Of a stretch of 64,000 bases of DNA, positions 1 through 11,500 are shown one piece after another. A program made the translations under genes and the position numbers. Position 1 is the stretch's first letter. Each line of letters starts with the position of its first letter. A model generated the notes under the pieces. It was not told the DNA's origin. It made no database searches and was given only the letters and a program-made list of their open reading frames with translations. The stretch is taken from contig NW_027488958.1 of the NCBI RefSeq assembly GCF_050948215.1, positions 1 through 64,000 on the forward strand, in the 5' to 3' direction. This DNA comes from Halictus rubicundus (taxonomy: Eukaryota > Arthropoda > Insecta > Hymenoptera > Halictidae).

Positions 1-925
1 TAACATTAAGAAGATTGCTTTACGAAATTTTGTGTCCGACAAATAGTGCTCGACAGAATCGTTTTACGACAAACAATTCGAGAAGAAGCGGTACATTAAA
101 GGAAAGACCGCCTCGGTCGATTATGGTCCTCCGTCAATTTATCTAACGTTCCGCCCCGTGCTCGCCCTTCCTCGCTACCGACTAAAATGATAATAAATGT
201 AAAAAAGCGACGGGCGAGAGAACACGCTGTACGGAATAATATTGCCGGTATACGGGGGTTCGCGAGGAGTTCTTTTTTTCTTCTTTTCTCGTGCGTTTTA
301 CGAGGACGAGGCGGCTCGCATAATTCCACGTAACCAGCGGAAAATATTCGACCAACGGGGGTTGCGAGGGGGGGTGCGAGACGGGGTCTTAACACGAGCG
401 GCAGCGGCGTAGTCAAATTGAACGTGTAATGGAGGTAACTCTCGCTCATCATTTCCCCTCGGCGAGCTAACGGCATAGAAACTGCAAGCGGCGTGTAATA
501 TTACGGAATACCTACATACCATTACACGTACGCCGCGTTATATAAAGTGCCGTGCCAGTGAACCGACCGTGTTCCTCTACGGCATAGCTCTGGAATGGCG
601 TATAGCGCGCGCGCGCGAGCGCAAAAGAACGAAATTGAGACGACACGGGAACGATTCCGGGTAATTATTCCTTATTCGCATTAGCCACGGCGAAACTGCC
701 AGCAGGATCAACCGAGGAAACCCCGAGATTCTAAATAGAGGCGATGCGATGCTATCGCGAGACGTAATTCCTGTTTCTCGTCCTTTAGCGTTGGATCTAC
801 GACCTGCTCCGGTCTTTAGCTCCGGGATTCGTGAACAAGGCTGTCAAATAAATTTTTGTTACTTTTAGCAGACGATTATTAGTACTGGACTCGGTTGGAA
901 CTCTTATTTTTGGGAATTTTTAATG
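1..925. other. CpG-rich non-coding DNA
   Basis: I see no gene here. Open frames on the minus strand (126 and 74 codons) are Arg/Pro-rich, match no family I know, and overlap in different frames, which is expected from CpG-rich DNA. A short alternating CG run lies near 607-620. The only structured element is the left member of a diverged repeat pair, listed separately. Confidence 0.6.
426..531 (+). repeat. diverged dispersed repeat, copy A
   Basis: This stretch aligns with 1624-1731 on the same strand at roughly 70 percent by eye. Shared blocks include a GTAACnCTCGCT-like core near its start, the word CTAATATTACG/GTAATATTACG in the middle, and TACATAC followed by ATTACAC at the end. The order and spacing of the blocks are kept, so it is more than chance word sharing. 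No terminal inverted repeat, A-tail or target duplication was found, so I cannot say whether it is a mobile-element relic or a duplicated regulatory segment. Confidence 0.55.
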
Positions 926-929
926 GGGT

Positions 930-1300
930 ACAGGCTTCTTCCTTGGCTGGATTCTTTTCAGTTAGATTTCTTAAAGTTAGCTAAACTCTGCAAAGTCAAC
1001 TAAATCGGACAGATTTTTTCAAATTAGTTGGATCTCTCGTTAGTTAGATTTTTTAATGTTATCTGGACGCGAAGATGGCTAGACTTTGTGGTTAGCAGAT
1101 GTCATGAGGGTGGCTAGACTTCTCCGTTCGACTTTCTGAAGTGAGCTAAATTCTGTAAAGTCAACTATAAACCTCGGCTAGCCATATTTTCTTTAAATGT
1201 AGACGTATAGTTGGCTACACCCTTCAGATCACTAAACACATTACTGGTTATCTACTAGGCCCTCAGAAGTTAGCTCTAGACTTTTTGATCAACTTCTAGT
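930..1300. repeat. degenerate TTAGCTAGA-type repeat patch
   Basis: The stretch is built of irregular copies of words such as TTAGCTAAACT, GTTAGTTAGATT, GGCTAGACTT and AAGTCAACTA, spaced about 25-40 bases apart. It is AT-richer than its flanks. The same word family reappears at 4150-4400, so this is a decayed minisatellite or two remnants of one repeat family rather than coding DNA. Confidence 0.5.
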
Positions 1301-4149
1301 GATACTATAAAAATTCCTTGACGAGATTCCAACAAGAGCATCAGCTGGAGCAAAAGTAAAAACCACCAGTGATTTATTTTTGAAATATCAAACGTCAAAT
1401 ATATAGTTTACATACAATTTTGTCGAACACACTATATACAGGAATATGAAACAAAGAGGGTCAGGAATAATTATGAGCTACTCAAAGATAGCTCACGGTC
1501 CGGTAATTCCAGTTGAACAATCGCCAAGAATATCCTGCAGAATAACCATTTCGGTGTATCAATCTCTGGAAGAGCGGTGCGATCAGTATGGCGGGGCATG
1601 TCGTCGTTCCCGAAATAGAACGAGTAACAGAAGTAACGCTCGCTAATCATCCCCGTTCGCCGGTCATCGGGGCTGACAAACTGCGGAGGGAGGTCTAATA
1701 TTACGCGAGTACGTACATACTATTACACATACTGGTGGCAATGGCCAGGCGCCGACGATACGCTCGGTTGGCAGGATATCCTTCGGAACACCCCGCAAGG
1801 GGCTCGTTTGTCTAACCAACCCCCTCCCGAACGTAACCCCACACCCTGTCCCGGGTGCCGTAGCGTATCCACGAGCACGTGGTTATGCCCACTTCGTCAT
1901 CGGCCACGGAAGGTACGAATGGAAGAGGAAAGAGGGGGGTTACCAAGCCACCCCTACAACCTACCACCACCACCGCCACCTAACCGAGACCAGGAACTCG
2001 CTATCTTCCCGGTGGCCCATTCCGCCCCTAAATTGTGAGTAATGCTGATTATGTAAAAAGACTTTACGGGACGTTATTACCGTCGTTGCGATTACAATGT
2101 TATACGAGCCGCAGGGCGCGCGCAGCCCCGTGGCGCTCGTAACTCCAACCACCACCCACGCACAACCCCCTGCAACCTCTTGCCGGCACCGTGGAACCCC
2201 CGTCTCTCGCGTTCAACGTCTTGTCTTCCGCCGCGCGTTTCAGCCTCGAATACAGTCTTGTACGCGCTTGATTGAATTCAACGGGCCGAGCCTTTTAGCA
2301 GCGAGTTTTCCGCGGCGTTTCGTACGAGGGGGGTGGCTCGCAACCGTTGGGGGGTGGTTTCTATGGAATTTCACTTGAACGCGCCTGGATGCCTCGGTTT
2401 ATGCTCGCCTCGATGAATTGCGTGTTACCATAAGAGATTGGACCGCGCCGCCGCTGGATAAAGAATCGCGAGACCTTCCAGGAATTTCATTTCTTTCCTG
2501 TCTTCGCGATAGGGGGTGCTGCCGTGTCTTCGAGAAATGTTGCACGCGCTAAGAATTTTATGTATTTTATTATTCGGGGAAAGCTCTCCCGCGAGGGAAA
2601 AGGTTCCCGCTTCTTCGGCGGGAACGTGTAATTGATGATCGGACCCGAAGTGCGAGACACGAAACAAAAATTGATAGAGCTTCAACTTTCATCAGCTTCG
2701 TCGACGCTTTCGGCGAAGAGTTCGACAGAGAAATCAAGTATAATTACAAAAAGCGGAATACCTCGCGGAGGATGTACACACGTCACGAGGACACTCCGGT
2801 GACCGGTCGCCGGGTCGTCAAACCAGGCTACCGGGAAACCATTCTACCGTCAATCGAGCGGGTCCCTGGGACGTCGGGCACGGCAATTACGTTCTGCGCG
2901 GGACAGATAGACCCCGGGGCGAAAATGTCCAATTACACGCAACCTTACCGCCTACCGCGGCGAGATCGCCACCGCTGAGGTTCCGTTATCGATCCTCCGG
3001 CGACATACTCGCGCGTTAATGAGGAAATCTGTGTGTGCGCGCGCGGCGATCGTGGGAGTTGAAGTGTTGACGGTTCGACGCATTTCTGCCGGTTCAACAT
3101 GGTGAGGATGGCGATCCGAGAGAGAGAGAAACGGAGAAGAAGAAGAAGGTCGAAGCAGAGGGCGAAGAGGACACCGGTGAACATGAGGCGAGAGAGAGAG
3201 AGAGGAGAGGATGGAAGAGAGAAGAAAACGAATTAAAAGGGAAGAAGGACGATGGCGGAGCAGAGGACGAAGGGGACACCGGTGAACAACTCGGCGTAGA
3301 GAAGGAAGAGGATCGGTGGCGGAGGTCGAACCGGCCCAGAGGGGAAGATCATGGTCTCTCTCTGTCCCCAGGTTTCTCTGTCCCTGTTGGCACAGTGCTG
3401 GGTGTAGCTGTGGACGATGATGCGCCGGCGAGATAGGGTAGATTGCAGGCCTGCCGCGCGTCCTGCTGGTATCCGTTGGTATCCGTGCGCCTGGCCAGAG
3501 CTGATACGGTCAGCCCCGGGATAAAGTAGATATTAACACGAGATGATCCGTTAATGAAGCGTATGTTCTACGCCGCGCACACGCCTAGTTCCTCTCTCCT
3601 CTCTGCCCTCTACCTTCCCTTCTCTCTCTCCTCTCCTCTCCTCTCCTCGTCCCCCGCCCCTCTCACTCTCTCTCTCTCCGTTCTTCTCGCGCCATTTCGC
3701 GAAAGCTCCACTCCGTCCTCCTCTTTCGCGGGCTCTTTCCCTCCACCCCTCTTCACGTGGCCCACGGTCCTCCGAGCCGCACCGTTTTCCGTCGATACTT
3801 GCACCCTCTCTCTTTCCACGCTCCATCGACGACCACCTCTAGCCACTACCACCTATTACCAACAGCCTTTCCTGTTATCTTATCTGAACACCGCCGACCC
3901 GGCCGCGAATTATTATTAAACCACCACCACGTCATTGCCCGCCCCTATCCAACGTTTCGTTAACTAGCAAATGCCTCGCGCGGACGTGTTTACCTCGTCG
4001 GGGTGGGACAAGGTGTGCTCGGGTCACGCGAGGTCCACCGATCGGGGGGTAGCGATCAGGACTTTTGGTGGGAGGGATTTTAGGGTGGATTTTTGGATTA
4101 GAGGCGACTGGGAACTGGAAGGTCGATGGATCTTGCTTTATTGGAGGTT
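1301..4149. other. non-coding DNA with purine and pyrimidine tracts
   Basis: No gene is recognised. A GA-rich tract lies at about 3117-3270 and a CT-rich tract at about 3593-3690. These tracts create the Arg/Glu-rich and Ser/Leu/Pro-rich open frames of 79-121 codons on opposite strands around 3.0-3.9 kb. A C-rich, ACC-repeating patch lies near 1960-1985. The second copy of the diverged repeat pair is listed separately. Confidence 0.6.
1624..1731 (+). repeat. diverged dispersed repeat, copy B
   Basis: This is the partner of 426-531, 1,198 bases downstream and in the same orientation. The best kept blocks are the AAGTAACGCTCGCTAATCAT segment and the TAATATTACG ... TACATAC ... ATTACACA series. 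Neither copy is coding in a shared frame. Confidence 0.55.
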
Positions 4150-4400
4150 TTAAAATTAGCTGGAACCGTTAGGCAAATTTTTTGAAGTTGGCTAAATCCT
4201 CTGTTAGATAGACCTTAGGTTCTTTGAAGATAGTTGAACACTGAAAAATTAACTGTTAGTTAGCTAGACTTAGTTAGCTAGACTAGTTAGCTGCACTACA
4301 GGTAGACCCCTCGGTCGTTTAGATTCACAGTTTGCTAGCCCCCTCAGTTAGCTGAACTAAAAACCAGCTCGGACTTTTTAGTTAACTCCCTAAAAATAGC
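4150..4400. repeat. second TTAGCTAGA-type degenerate repeat patch
   Basis: Irregular copies of TTAGCTAGACT, GTTAGCTGAACT and GTTGGCTAAAT occur, with a compact run TTAGTTAGCTAGACT repeated near 4255-4290. The word family is the same as at 930-1300. No coding potential is visible. Confidence 0.5.
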
Positions 4401-7400
4401 TAGATTTATTCCTCCATTGCATGGATTTTCATTATATCCATCTGTAATCATGTTCTAGTAGATTCACTGTTGGCATCCAGTCACTTTGATCATCTTCAGA
4501 GACCTTTTCTGTACGCAGCACTTAAGAAAGAGGATTGTGAAGATCGCAATACCTCGAATGTCTTTAGAAAGTTAATCTATAATTTGTTGGATCTACCACA
4601 AAATAGTCTCCGAAAGTTGAAGCAAAATTTTCATTCATCTCCGGGTACGCAAGAAACACAAGCTGGGTCTCGAGCGTAGTCGAAAGAGGTCCAGTGCCAG
4701 CACGCTGGCTTCCCACAAGGAAATTAGGGTTGCCCCGTCAAGTAAAGACACCCCCCTCCGCCCAGAGCCCCTAACCTTGTTACCTTAATAGCCTATTAAT
4801 ACTTATCGTCCGGTTTCAACACGGTCTTTGGATGCCGCTCAACGGCTATCACCTGCCAACTATTCGAAAGGTGCGTCTCGTGCCTACTTACATCACTGTG
4901 GCTCTGTGTCCGACATCGCGACAATCTAGCGAACCGAAATATAGGTCGTCGGGTGTAGTCGCGATATAGTCCGGTTCTGGTCGTGCTATTAATAATTGAT
5001 CCGTCGTCGTTGTCGTTGTCGTCGGTAGAGTATCGAGAACAAGTGGCTGCTAACGAGCTGCTCGGTAATGATGATCCTTCGCGAGGGCGTGTACATCCGC
5101 GGACTGATTAGAGGACGCTCTAGAACCCACGAACACGCGTATCTACACGGCCGAGGAACGCTGGCAGCCGGATGATAAATCGGGATTGTCTTTTGCGAAA
5201 CGTACGGCCCGGTTTGTCAACAGCGGATCTTCTGGCACGAGATCTTCTCGATCCTCGACGGCCACTTGGACCGCGATCGGAACGTTCGGACGTGGTACTG
5301 ACAGATCGTAATAGTTCCTCTTGCAAATTGCCCTCCTACCCTGTCGAAAGATCCCTTTGTAAATCAGATTCTGCTAGCCAGGAACAAACGCGTTCGTCTT
5401 GTGCCTAATTACCTTTTCTTTATGACTTAGAGAAAATATGTCTGCTGTGCTGATATTCTTAACGTGTGGACTATTATGTCAGTTGTATGTGGGTGACACA
5501 GTTTTTTCATTTTAAAGTCCATTTTTGTCACAATATACTCGTTGGAATCGAGATTCATTAAGATTTGTAGGATTTGAAATTACTTTTGGCGATGTGTCGC
5601 TAATGGTGTGAATTTGTGAATATTGTATTCAAATGAAATTATTCATATTAACAAAAGTAGACTATATTCTTATTATATTTTCATCACAATCAATTTTTCT
5701 GTAAAAAAAAACTGTTCCCTTATTTTAGTTTTCATAGAATCAAGCACAAAAACGGGGTTTTGCATAAAGATCGAGCAGTTCGTTCATCACGCAGTTCCAT
5801 GTGGCATTGCACGTTTCGAACGAAATCTGAAAGCTCAACTATCCGGATTAATTGTACAAAAAAAAAAAACACAACTGGAATAAAATTAAACAACCACACG
5901 GAGATGGAGTACAAGCTACAAATCGCGCGTTAAAAATATCGCGCGTCGCCCGAACGAATTTTCATCGGTAATCGTTCCCCGTATTTGTCCATTCCTGCCG
6001 TTCAAATAATTCGAACGCACACAGTCGGCCGACAAATTGCGAGGTTAAAAACGCCGGTCTCGTTTAATATTCGCATCGCGAGGCCCATTGTCGGGCTGGC
6101 TGGTAAACGTTTTCAGCGAACAAAACGCGTACACAACGGCAATAATGTTCGCCGATATTGAAATAATTTTTAAACGGTTCCGGGCGCGCGACAGCGAATA
6201 AATTTGCATCGAGCGTGTTGCGATATCGAACATGTTTTTTATCTGGCGCAATTATCGCGAATTCGACGGCGGCCGGGGGCACCGGCGCCGATCGTGTCAG
6301 CGCAATCAAAATGATTAAAGAATCAATAATCGAGCAGCGGCGTGTGTAACGTCTCGAAATGACAGGTTCCCTCTAATTGTTCGACGCGGCGCGGCGAGTT
6401 TCGCAAGTGCATTTTGGGCCCCGATCGATCGATCTTTATCGCTCGAACGCGTCGAATTAAACGACGACCCGTTATGTCATCGATCGATCATCTTTTCGGT
6501 GAATTTTCGCGAAAAAATTTTATTCCCTTGGGCCATTTTTTTCTCCCTTTTTCTTTTTCGATAATCGTATCGGGACGGGTATCATTGGTCGGTCGATCGG
6601 CGAATTCGTAAACGGCCGTAACAATAAATGGTTTTTGTCCGGGGCACGGGGCTCGGGTCATTCGGATATTCGCGTGTAAGCTGATAACGACCTACATAAA
6701 CGAGTCATCGAACACTGGACTCATTCACACAGCTGTCCTCGGTGTTGACCACCCACGACATCGATCATTCAGCCGGCCCGCGCCGCTCCTATCCGTGTCG
6801 AACCGAACTGAATGGAGATTTCGAAACTCATTGAGCAAATATAGAGCAAATGGGTACGCGAGCTTCCCACCACCGATACAACCAGATACGGCCGGCCGCG
6901 GACGCTACAAATATCCCGGGCGACTCGATTACTAGCTAACAAATATAAAACGATCCTTTTTATCAGCCGGTTTATATCCGGACCGGAGTTATCCCATCGT
7001 ATTCCCGCCGGCGACGATACGACGTTTCCACTGTTCCTTGTCAATCGACCGTGTTTATGCAAACCGCTTCACAAACTCGTTCACCAGATACTCGAACATT
7101 TCGTAAGAAGTTGTTCTAAATCAATTTAGCATTTCTAGATTCGATCTATTGACCAATGCGTTCGAATTTAATTTCACATAAATTGACAGTCGTATAGAGT
7201 AGAAATTAATTTAAATTCAAGCATCGTTGAGATCTTCATAATTAGAAGAAGTATCGTACTGGGGCCCTTCTAGAGTTTTGTATAAGTTTTCTAAGATACC
7301 ATTTAGTATATAATTTAACTAAGTAATCTAAGCGTTCGAAATTACAGGAGCTTGATTGTTGCAATTTGGAATACAGCGGCAAAAGTCAGTGTACAGAAAT

Positions 7401-7416
7401 ATTGTTGGTGCCCCAG
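4401..7416. other. non-coding DNA, no gene recognised
   Basis: Open frames here are 60-97 codons long and resemble no family. Small landmarks are a (GTC/GTT)n run at about 5003-5024, an A12 run at 5858-5869, and an AT-rich stretch at about 5430-5720. From about 5.9 to 7.0 kb the DNA is CpG-rich with many TCGAT-type words, typical of the surrounding unique DNA. Confidence 0.6.
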
Positions 7417-7418
7417 TA

Positions 7419-7616
7419 CAGTCTTTTCTCGATATATGTCCCAAATATCTAGCCGATAAAAGTCCCAGAACTATCCCCTCTACCGCGGTGTCCCAAAGCT
7501 CGAGTGCCCTCGGTCGCCGAGGAGTGTGAACTTCAAAGTATCAAAGAATAGTATTTTCTAGCCGATATATGTCCATGGATAGACCCTTGTTGTGGACATA
7601 TATCGAGAAAGCATTG
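7419..7616. mobile_element. 198-bp TA-flanked MITE (Tc1/mariner-type ends)
   Basis: The two ends form an inverted repeat of 23 bases with about 20 matches. The left end begins CAGTCTTTTCTCGATATATG, and the right end read on the minus strand begins CAATGCTTTCTCGATATATG. Both ends are directly flanked by TA (7417-7418 and 7617-7618), the target duplication of Tc1/mariner-superfamily elements. The element is far too short for a transposase and carries none, so it would be non-autonomous. Inside it, the CCGATATATGTCC word recurs near 7562 and a related TAGCCGATAAAAGTCCC near 7451, so the interior looks built from degenerate copies of the terminal sequence. Superfamily assignment rests only on the TA flanks. 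Confidence 0.7.
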
Positions 7617-8012
7617 TATACCAGTGAAGAATGAAATGCTCCAGCCTGTATAGATGTTGGATGACGTCGATACACAACGATGTGCTCGACGAGTATACTC
7701 GTCGGTCCGTGGCGAACGAGGTCGAAGGGAGGGCGATTCGATTGACACGGTCGCGACACTGGAATCGAAATCCGAACCAAGGGACTTTTGACGAAGAAAG
7801 GTGACTCGGAGGCTGGGCGAGAGTAAGATCCGCGCGCGACACGAAGCGGATCCCGCTCGTTTCTTCCCCGGAGCGTGTAACACGTCCGGAGCGTGGTCGA
7901 ACGAGAAAGAAACGAGAAAGCGTAGCACGGTGGTCGACGAGTGGGCGGTTTCGTCCCCGGCGAAACCCGCCGGTTTACAGTGTACGTCGTTTCTGCTCCG
8001 GGTTAGGACGCA

Positions 8013-8028
8013 ATGAACGGGGCCCCAG
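8013..8028 (+). other. possible first coding exon end with splice donor (speculative)
   Basis: An ATG at 8013 is followed after 13 bases by CAG/GTAAGC, a good match to the metazoan 5' splice-site consensus, with the putative exon ending at 8028. The upstream DNA (about 7.68-8.01 kb) is CpG-rich, as promoters and 5' exons often are. If this is a real first exon, it would encode only Met-Asn-Gly-Ala-Pro plus one base, and the retrotransposon would lie in the first intron. No downstream exon was recognised, so this is weak evidence. Confidence 0.15.
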
Positions 8029-8212
8029 GTAAGCGCACAGGTACGTACCGAATCGACAACAACGACAACGACAACGACGACGACAAAGAACCCTGCTGCT
8101 GAATGGCCAGACGAGGACCTCGTTAACTATGGCCTTGGCGCCGTTCGAGATGCCCGCTTTGATATCGCGCCAGAAAACTTCCAGCCGGCTCGTGCTCCTT
8201 CTTTCTTTCTTT

Positions 8213-8216
8213 CTTT
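8213..8216. other. target-site duplication CTTT, left copy
   Basis: CTTT directly precedes the 5' LTR and CTTT (13235-13238) directly follows the 3' LTR. A 4-bp duplication is usual for Ty3/Gypsy integrases. The site lies in a CTTT microsatellite, so the match is less informative than in unique DNA. Confidence 0.7.
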
Positions 8217-8410
8217 TGTAGTATATAGCACCAGCAGTCGGTAACCGATATGTATTGGTTGACGCGTGTCGAGAGGGCGCGGACCTCCCGACACGCCAGG
8301 ACCGATCGTATGAATCGGCAGTTCAAATAAAGACGCACCAAAGCCAACACGTGTACGAAATCTTTAGAACCTCTTTAGAACCCTTAGCCTTCCTGATTAC
8401 GGTCACTACA
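8217..8410 (+). repeat. 5' LTR (194 bp)
   Basis: It begins TGTAGTATAT and ends GGTCACTACA, and it matches 13041-13234 at every base I compared. A polyadenylation hexamer AATAAA lies at 8326-8331. A strong hairpin lies at 8264-8296: 13-base arms, one mismatch, 7-base loop. A TATATAG-like word near 8221 is at the very start of the LTR. I could not place the transcription start. Confidence 0.95.
8326..8331 (+). promoter_or_regulatory. polyadenylation signal in 5' LTR
   Basis: An AATAAA hexamer lies 79 bases before the LTR end. The functional copy would be the identical one in the 3' LTR at 13150-13155, where it would direct 3'-end formation of the genomic transcript. Confidence 0.55.
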
Positions 8411-8414
8411 GTTT

Positions 8415-8428
8415 TCAGAAGTGGGATT
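8415..8428 (+). other. candidate primer-binding site, tRNA-Leu type
   Basis: TCAGAAGTGGGATT begins four bases after the 5' LTR. It is complementary to the 3' acceptor/T-arm region of animal tRNA-Leu genes as I know them (…AATCCCACTTCTGA…). The complement of the terminal CCA (TGG) is not seen exactly at the LTR edge, and the intervening bases GTTT fit poorly, so the site is offset or has diverged at its first bases. Confidence 0.5.
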
Positions 8429-8500
8429 GGATTCGGGTGTCTTTATATAATTTTGTGGAATTATTTTACGTACTTTAGTATTTAGTATTTACGTGATACG

Positions 8501-11500
8501 ATGGAAAGTTTGCGGCAAATTCCCGGACTAGACGAAAGGATTACGAAGGCGTCAGTGAAAACGATAAAAGCTTTTCATAAATTTGTGTTCGGTGAAGTGG
8601 GTGATCGACGAAATCGAATGCGTTTAAGAGACTTCAAAGGTTTTCCAGAACCCGAAGAATCCGTACAAGCAGAAGCCAAGGTATCGTGGGCAGAGAAGGA
8701 GCTGGAGTTGGGTGATCTAGTTGCTATTTGTCACGTGCTAAAAATTAGTTACAACGGGACATCCAAGGAAATTGCACAATGTATTTATGGGTGCCTCGCA
8801 AATTTCGATTTATTGTGTGGAAGTGACCCGGAAGAGGAGTCAGACGAAGAAGAGGAAAGCGTATTCCATGAGGTAGAAAATCGTGCGATTGCATCAAAAT
8901 TTACTTTGAGCTTTCGTGACGTCGAAGATTCTGTTAGGCTGTTCGATGGTGGTGATGACTATTTAGTGGAGAATTGGATTGCTGAGTTCGAAGACAATGC
9001 CACGTTATTGGGATGGTCAGATATTCAGAAATTATTATTTGCCAAAAAGCGTTTGATTGGCTTGGCTAAAATTCTGGTGCAGAGTGAAAAAGGACTTACG
9101 TCATGGGAAAAGCTAAAGTCGTGCTTGCTTGAGGAATTTTCGAAAAAAGTCAACAGTGCTGATCTTCATAATATGCTATCTAATAGAAGAATGAATCGGG
9201 ATGAAACAGTACAGGAATACTTTTTGCAAATGAAGGAATTGGCGTCAAGAGGTTTTATTGAAGCAGAAGCATTGATACAGTATATCGTGGATGGAATTCC
9301 TGATGATCCTTATCGTAAAATGTCCTTATATGAAGCGCAAACTCTTAAAGAGTTGAAGACAAAATTAGAAGTCTACGGTAAGCTGAGGAAGAAGACGCAT
9401 ATTCAGGCGGGAAAGAATGTTCCAGTACGAGTCACCGCGCCAACGAAGGTCGTGTCGCAAAACAAAACAGCGGCGCAGAGGAACGAGTCGAAGGACGAAA
9501 CACGGTGTTTCAACTGCAATGAGGTGGGACACTTCAAAACATCGTGCCCGAAGCCGATTCGACAACGGGGATCGTGTTACATCTGCGGAGCGGCCGATCA
9601 TCAAAAGAGTGTTTGTCCGCAGCGAGCGACAAGTTCAAAGCACCGACCGGCGACTTCAACAGGGGACACTACTACACATTTAGTTCGACAAACTTTGAGT
9701 ATTGTTCCTTCCTATACAATTAAAATACAATCAGAGATAAGCGAAACAGTAGCCGTTCTCGATACAGGTAGTCCAATATCGTTGTTGAATAATGATTTGT
9801 TGCCTAGTGGAACAAATATTGAACCTTATAACGAAGCCGTACGTTATGAAGGAGTTAACAAAAGCGAAATTACTATATTAGGTAGATTATTGCAAAAGGT
9901 ACAAGTACAGGATTGCGAAGTTTATATTAATTTTTATGTTGTTCCAAAGATCACGATGAGTAATGCATGCTTGTTGGGTAGAGATTTTATCGCGAGCGAC
10001 AATATTCGGATAAGCTTTGGAAAAACTGTTGAAATTTCGAAGCGGTTGAAAGAAAGAGAGGCGAGTGTCGGTATTCCTGAAATATTAGCTATTGACATAG
10101 ATCAGGATTCTGTACAATCGCTTGAGACTAATGTGAACAATAGTATTAGTTGGGACGTTAAAGATAAAGTTCATGCTATTATGGATAATTATTACGTAAA
10201 ACCTGAGAGGCCGGAAACGCCAAAAACTCAATTAGAAATGGAACTTTCGATTAAACCAAACCATCAACCGTTTTATTATAATCCTAGACGTTTGTCGTAC
10301 CTCGAAAAAACAGCGGTTCAAAATATTATTCGCAATTTAATGGAAAGAAAGATAATACGTCCAAGTACATCACAGTATAGCAGTCCTATTGTACTAGTCA
10401 AAAAGAAGAATGGACAAATTCGTATGGCAGTGGATTATCGAGAGATAAATAAAATAACACTGCGAGACAATTTCCCAATTCCGCGAATCGATGATCAAAT
10501 TGATGAACTTCGCGATAAACAGTATTTCACACGACTAGATTTAAAAGATGCGTTTCACCATGTTAAATTGAAAGAGCAATCTATACCATATACGTCTTTC
10601 GTTACTTTTATGGGTCAATTCGAGTACGTTCGAATGCCATTTGGATTGACAAATGGACCCTCTTTTTTCATGCGATTTGTAAGTGCAGCTTTTCGTACGT
10701 TATTGGATCAAGGAAAGATTTTAATTTATATCGATGACTTATTGATTGCAACGAAAACGATAGAAGAAAATTTAGAGATTTTGAAGGAAGTGTTGATTGT
10801 TTTAGTGGAAAATTGTTTAGAGTTACGATTAGAAAAATGCACATTTTTATTTACTGAAATTACTTATTTAGGCTATAGAATTAGTGCCAACGGTGTTAAA
10901 CCGAGTACCGAGCATGTAGATGCAGTGACAAATTATCCAATACCGCGAACGTTCCGCGAATTGCAGAGTTTCGTGGGTTTAATTTCATACTTTCGAAAAT
11001 TTATTCGAAATTTTGCACATATTTCGAAGCCTCTTTATGAGTTGTTAAAATCAAAAACGGAATTCAAATGGGATGATGAAGCTCTGAAATCTTTTGAAAG
11101 TTTGAAACAGTTAATGATATCCGAACCAGTTTTATGTATTTATTCACCAACAGCTAATACAGAATTGCACTGCGATGCAAGTTCTTCAGGATTTGGTTCA
11201 GTGCTCTTACAGAAACAATCGGATAATAAATTTCACCCTATTTGTTATTTTAGTAAGCGCACGACGCAAATAGAATCACGATATCACAGCTTCGAATTGG
11301 AGGCATTAGCGATTATTTATTCTCTGGAACGATTCAGAATATACTTACAGGGCATACGGTTTACTATCGTCACAGACTGCAATAGCTTAAAGTTAACTTT
11401 GGAGCGAAAAGAGGTTAATCCTAGAATTCTTAGATGGTCACTTATATTGCGAAATTATGATTATGTATTGGAGCATAGAAAAGGCGAGCGAATGCAACAT

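Larger units (their letters stand above)
7619..8216. other. CpG-rich DNA left of the retrotransposon
   Basis: No protein family is recognised. Overlapping open frames on both strands (71-131 codons) give Arg/Ser-rich products. A (CGA/CAA)n run lies at about 8054-8086, and a CTTT microsatellite (about 8198-8216) is the insertion site of the LTR element. A possible start codon followed by a splice-donor-like site lies at 8013-8034. Confidence 0.5.

Noticed and set aside
5003..8086. Inverted pair of (GTC/GTT)n at 5003-5024 and (CGA/CAA)n at 8054-8086 as element ends
   Set aside because: Both are simple hexamer-type microsatellites. The flanking bases do not match, so their inverted relation is chance.
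8123..8350. 75-codon minus-strand frame shared by both LTR copies (also at 12953-13174)
   Set aside because: It is the same LTR sequence read antisense twice; the extensions outside the LTR differ, so it is not a conserved gene.
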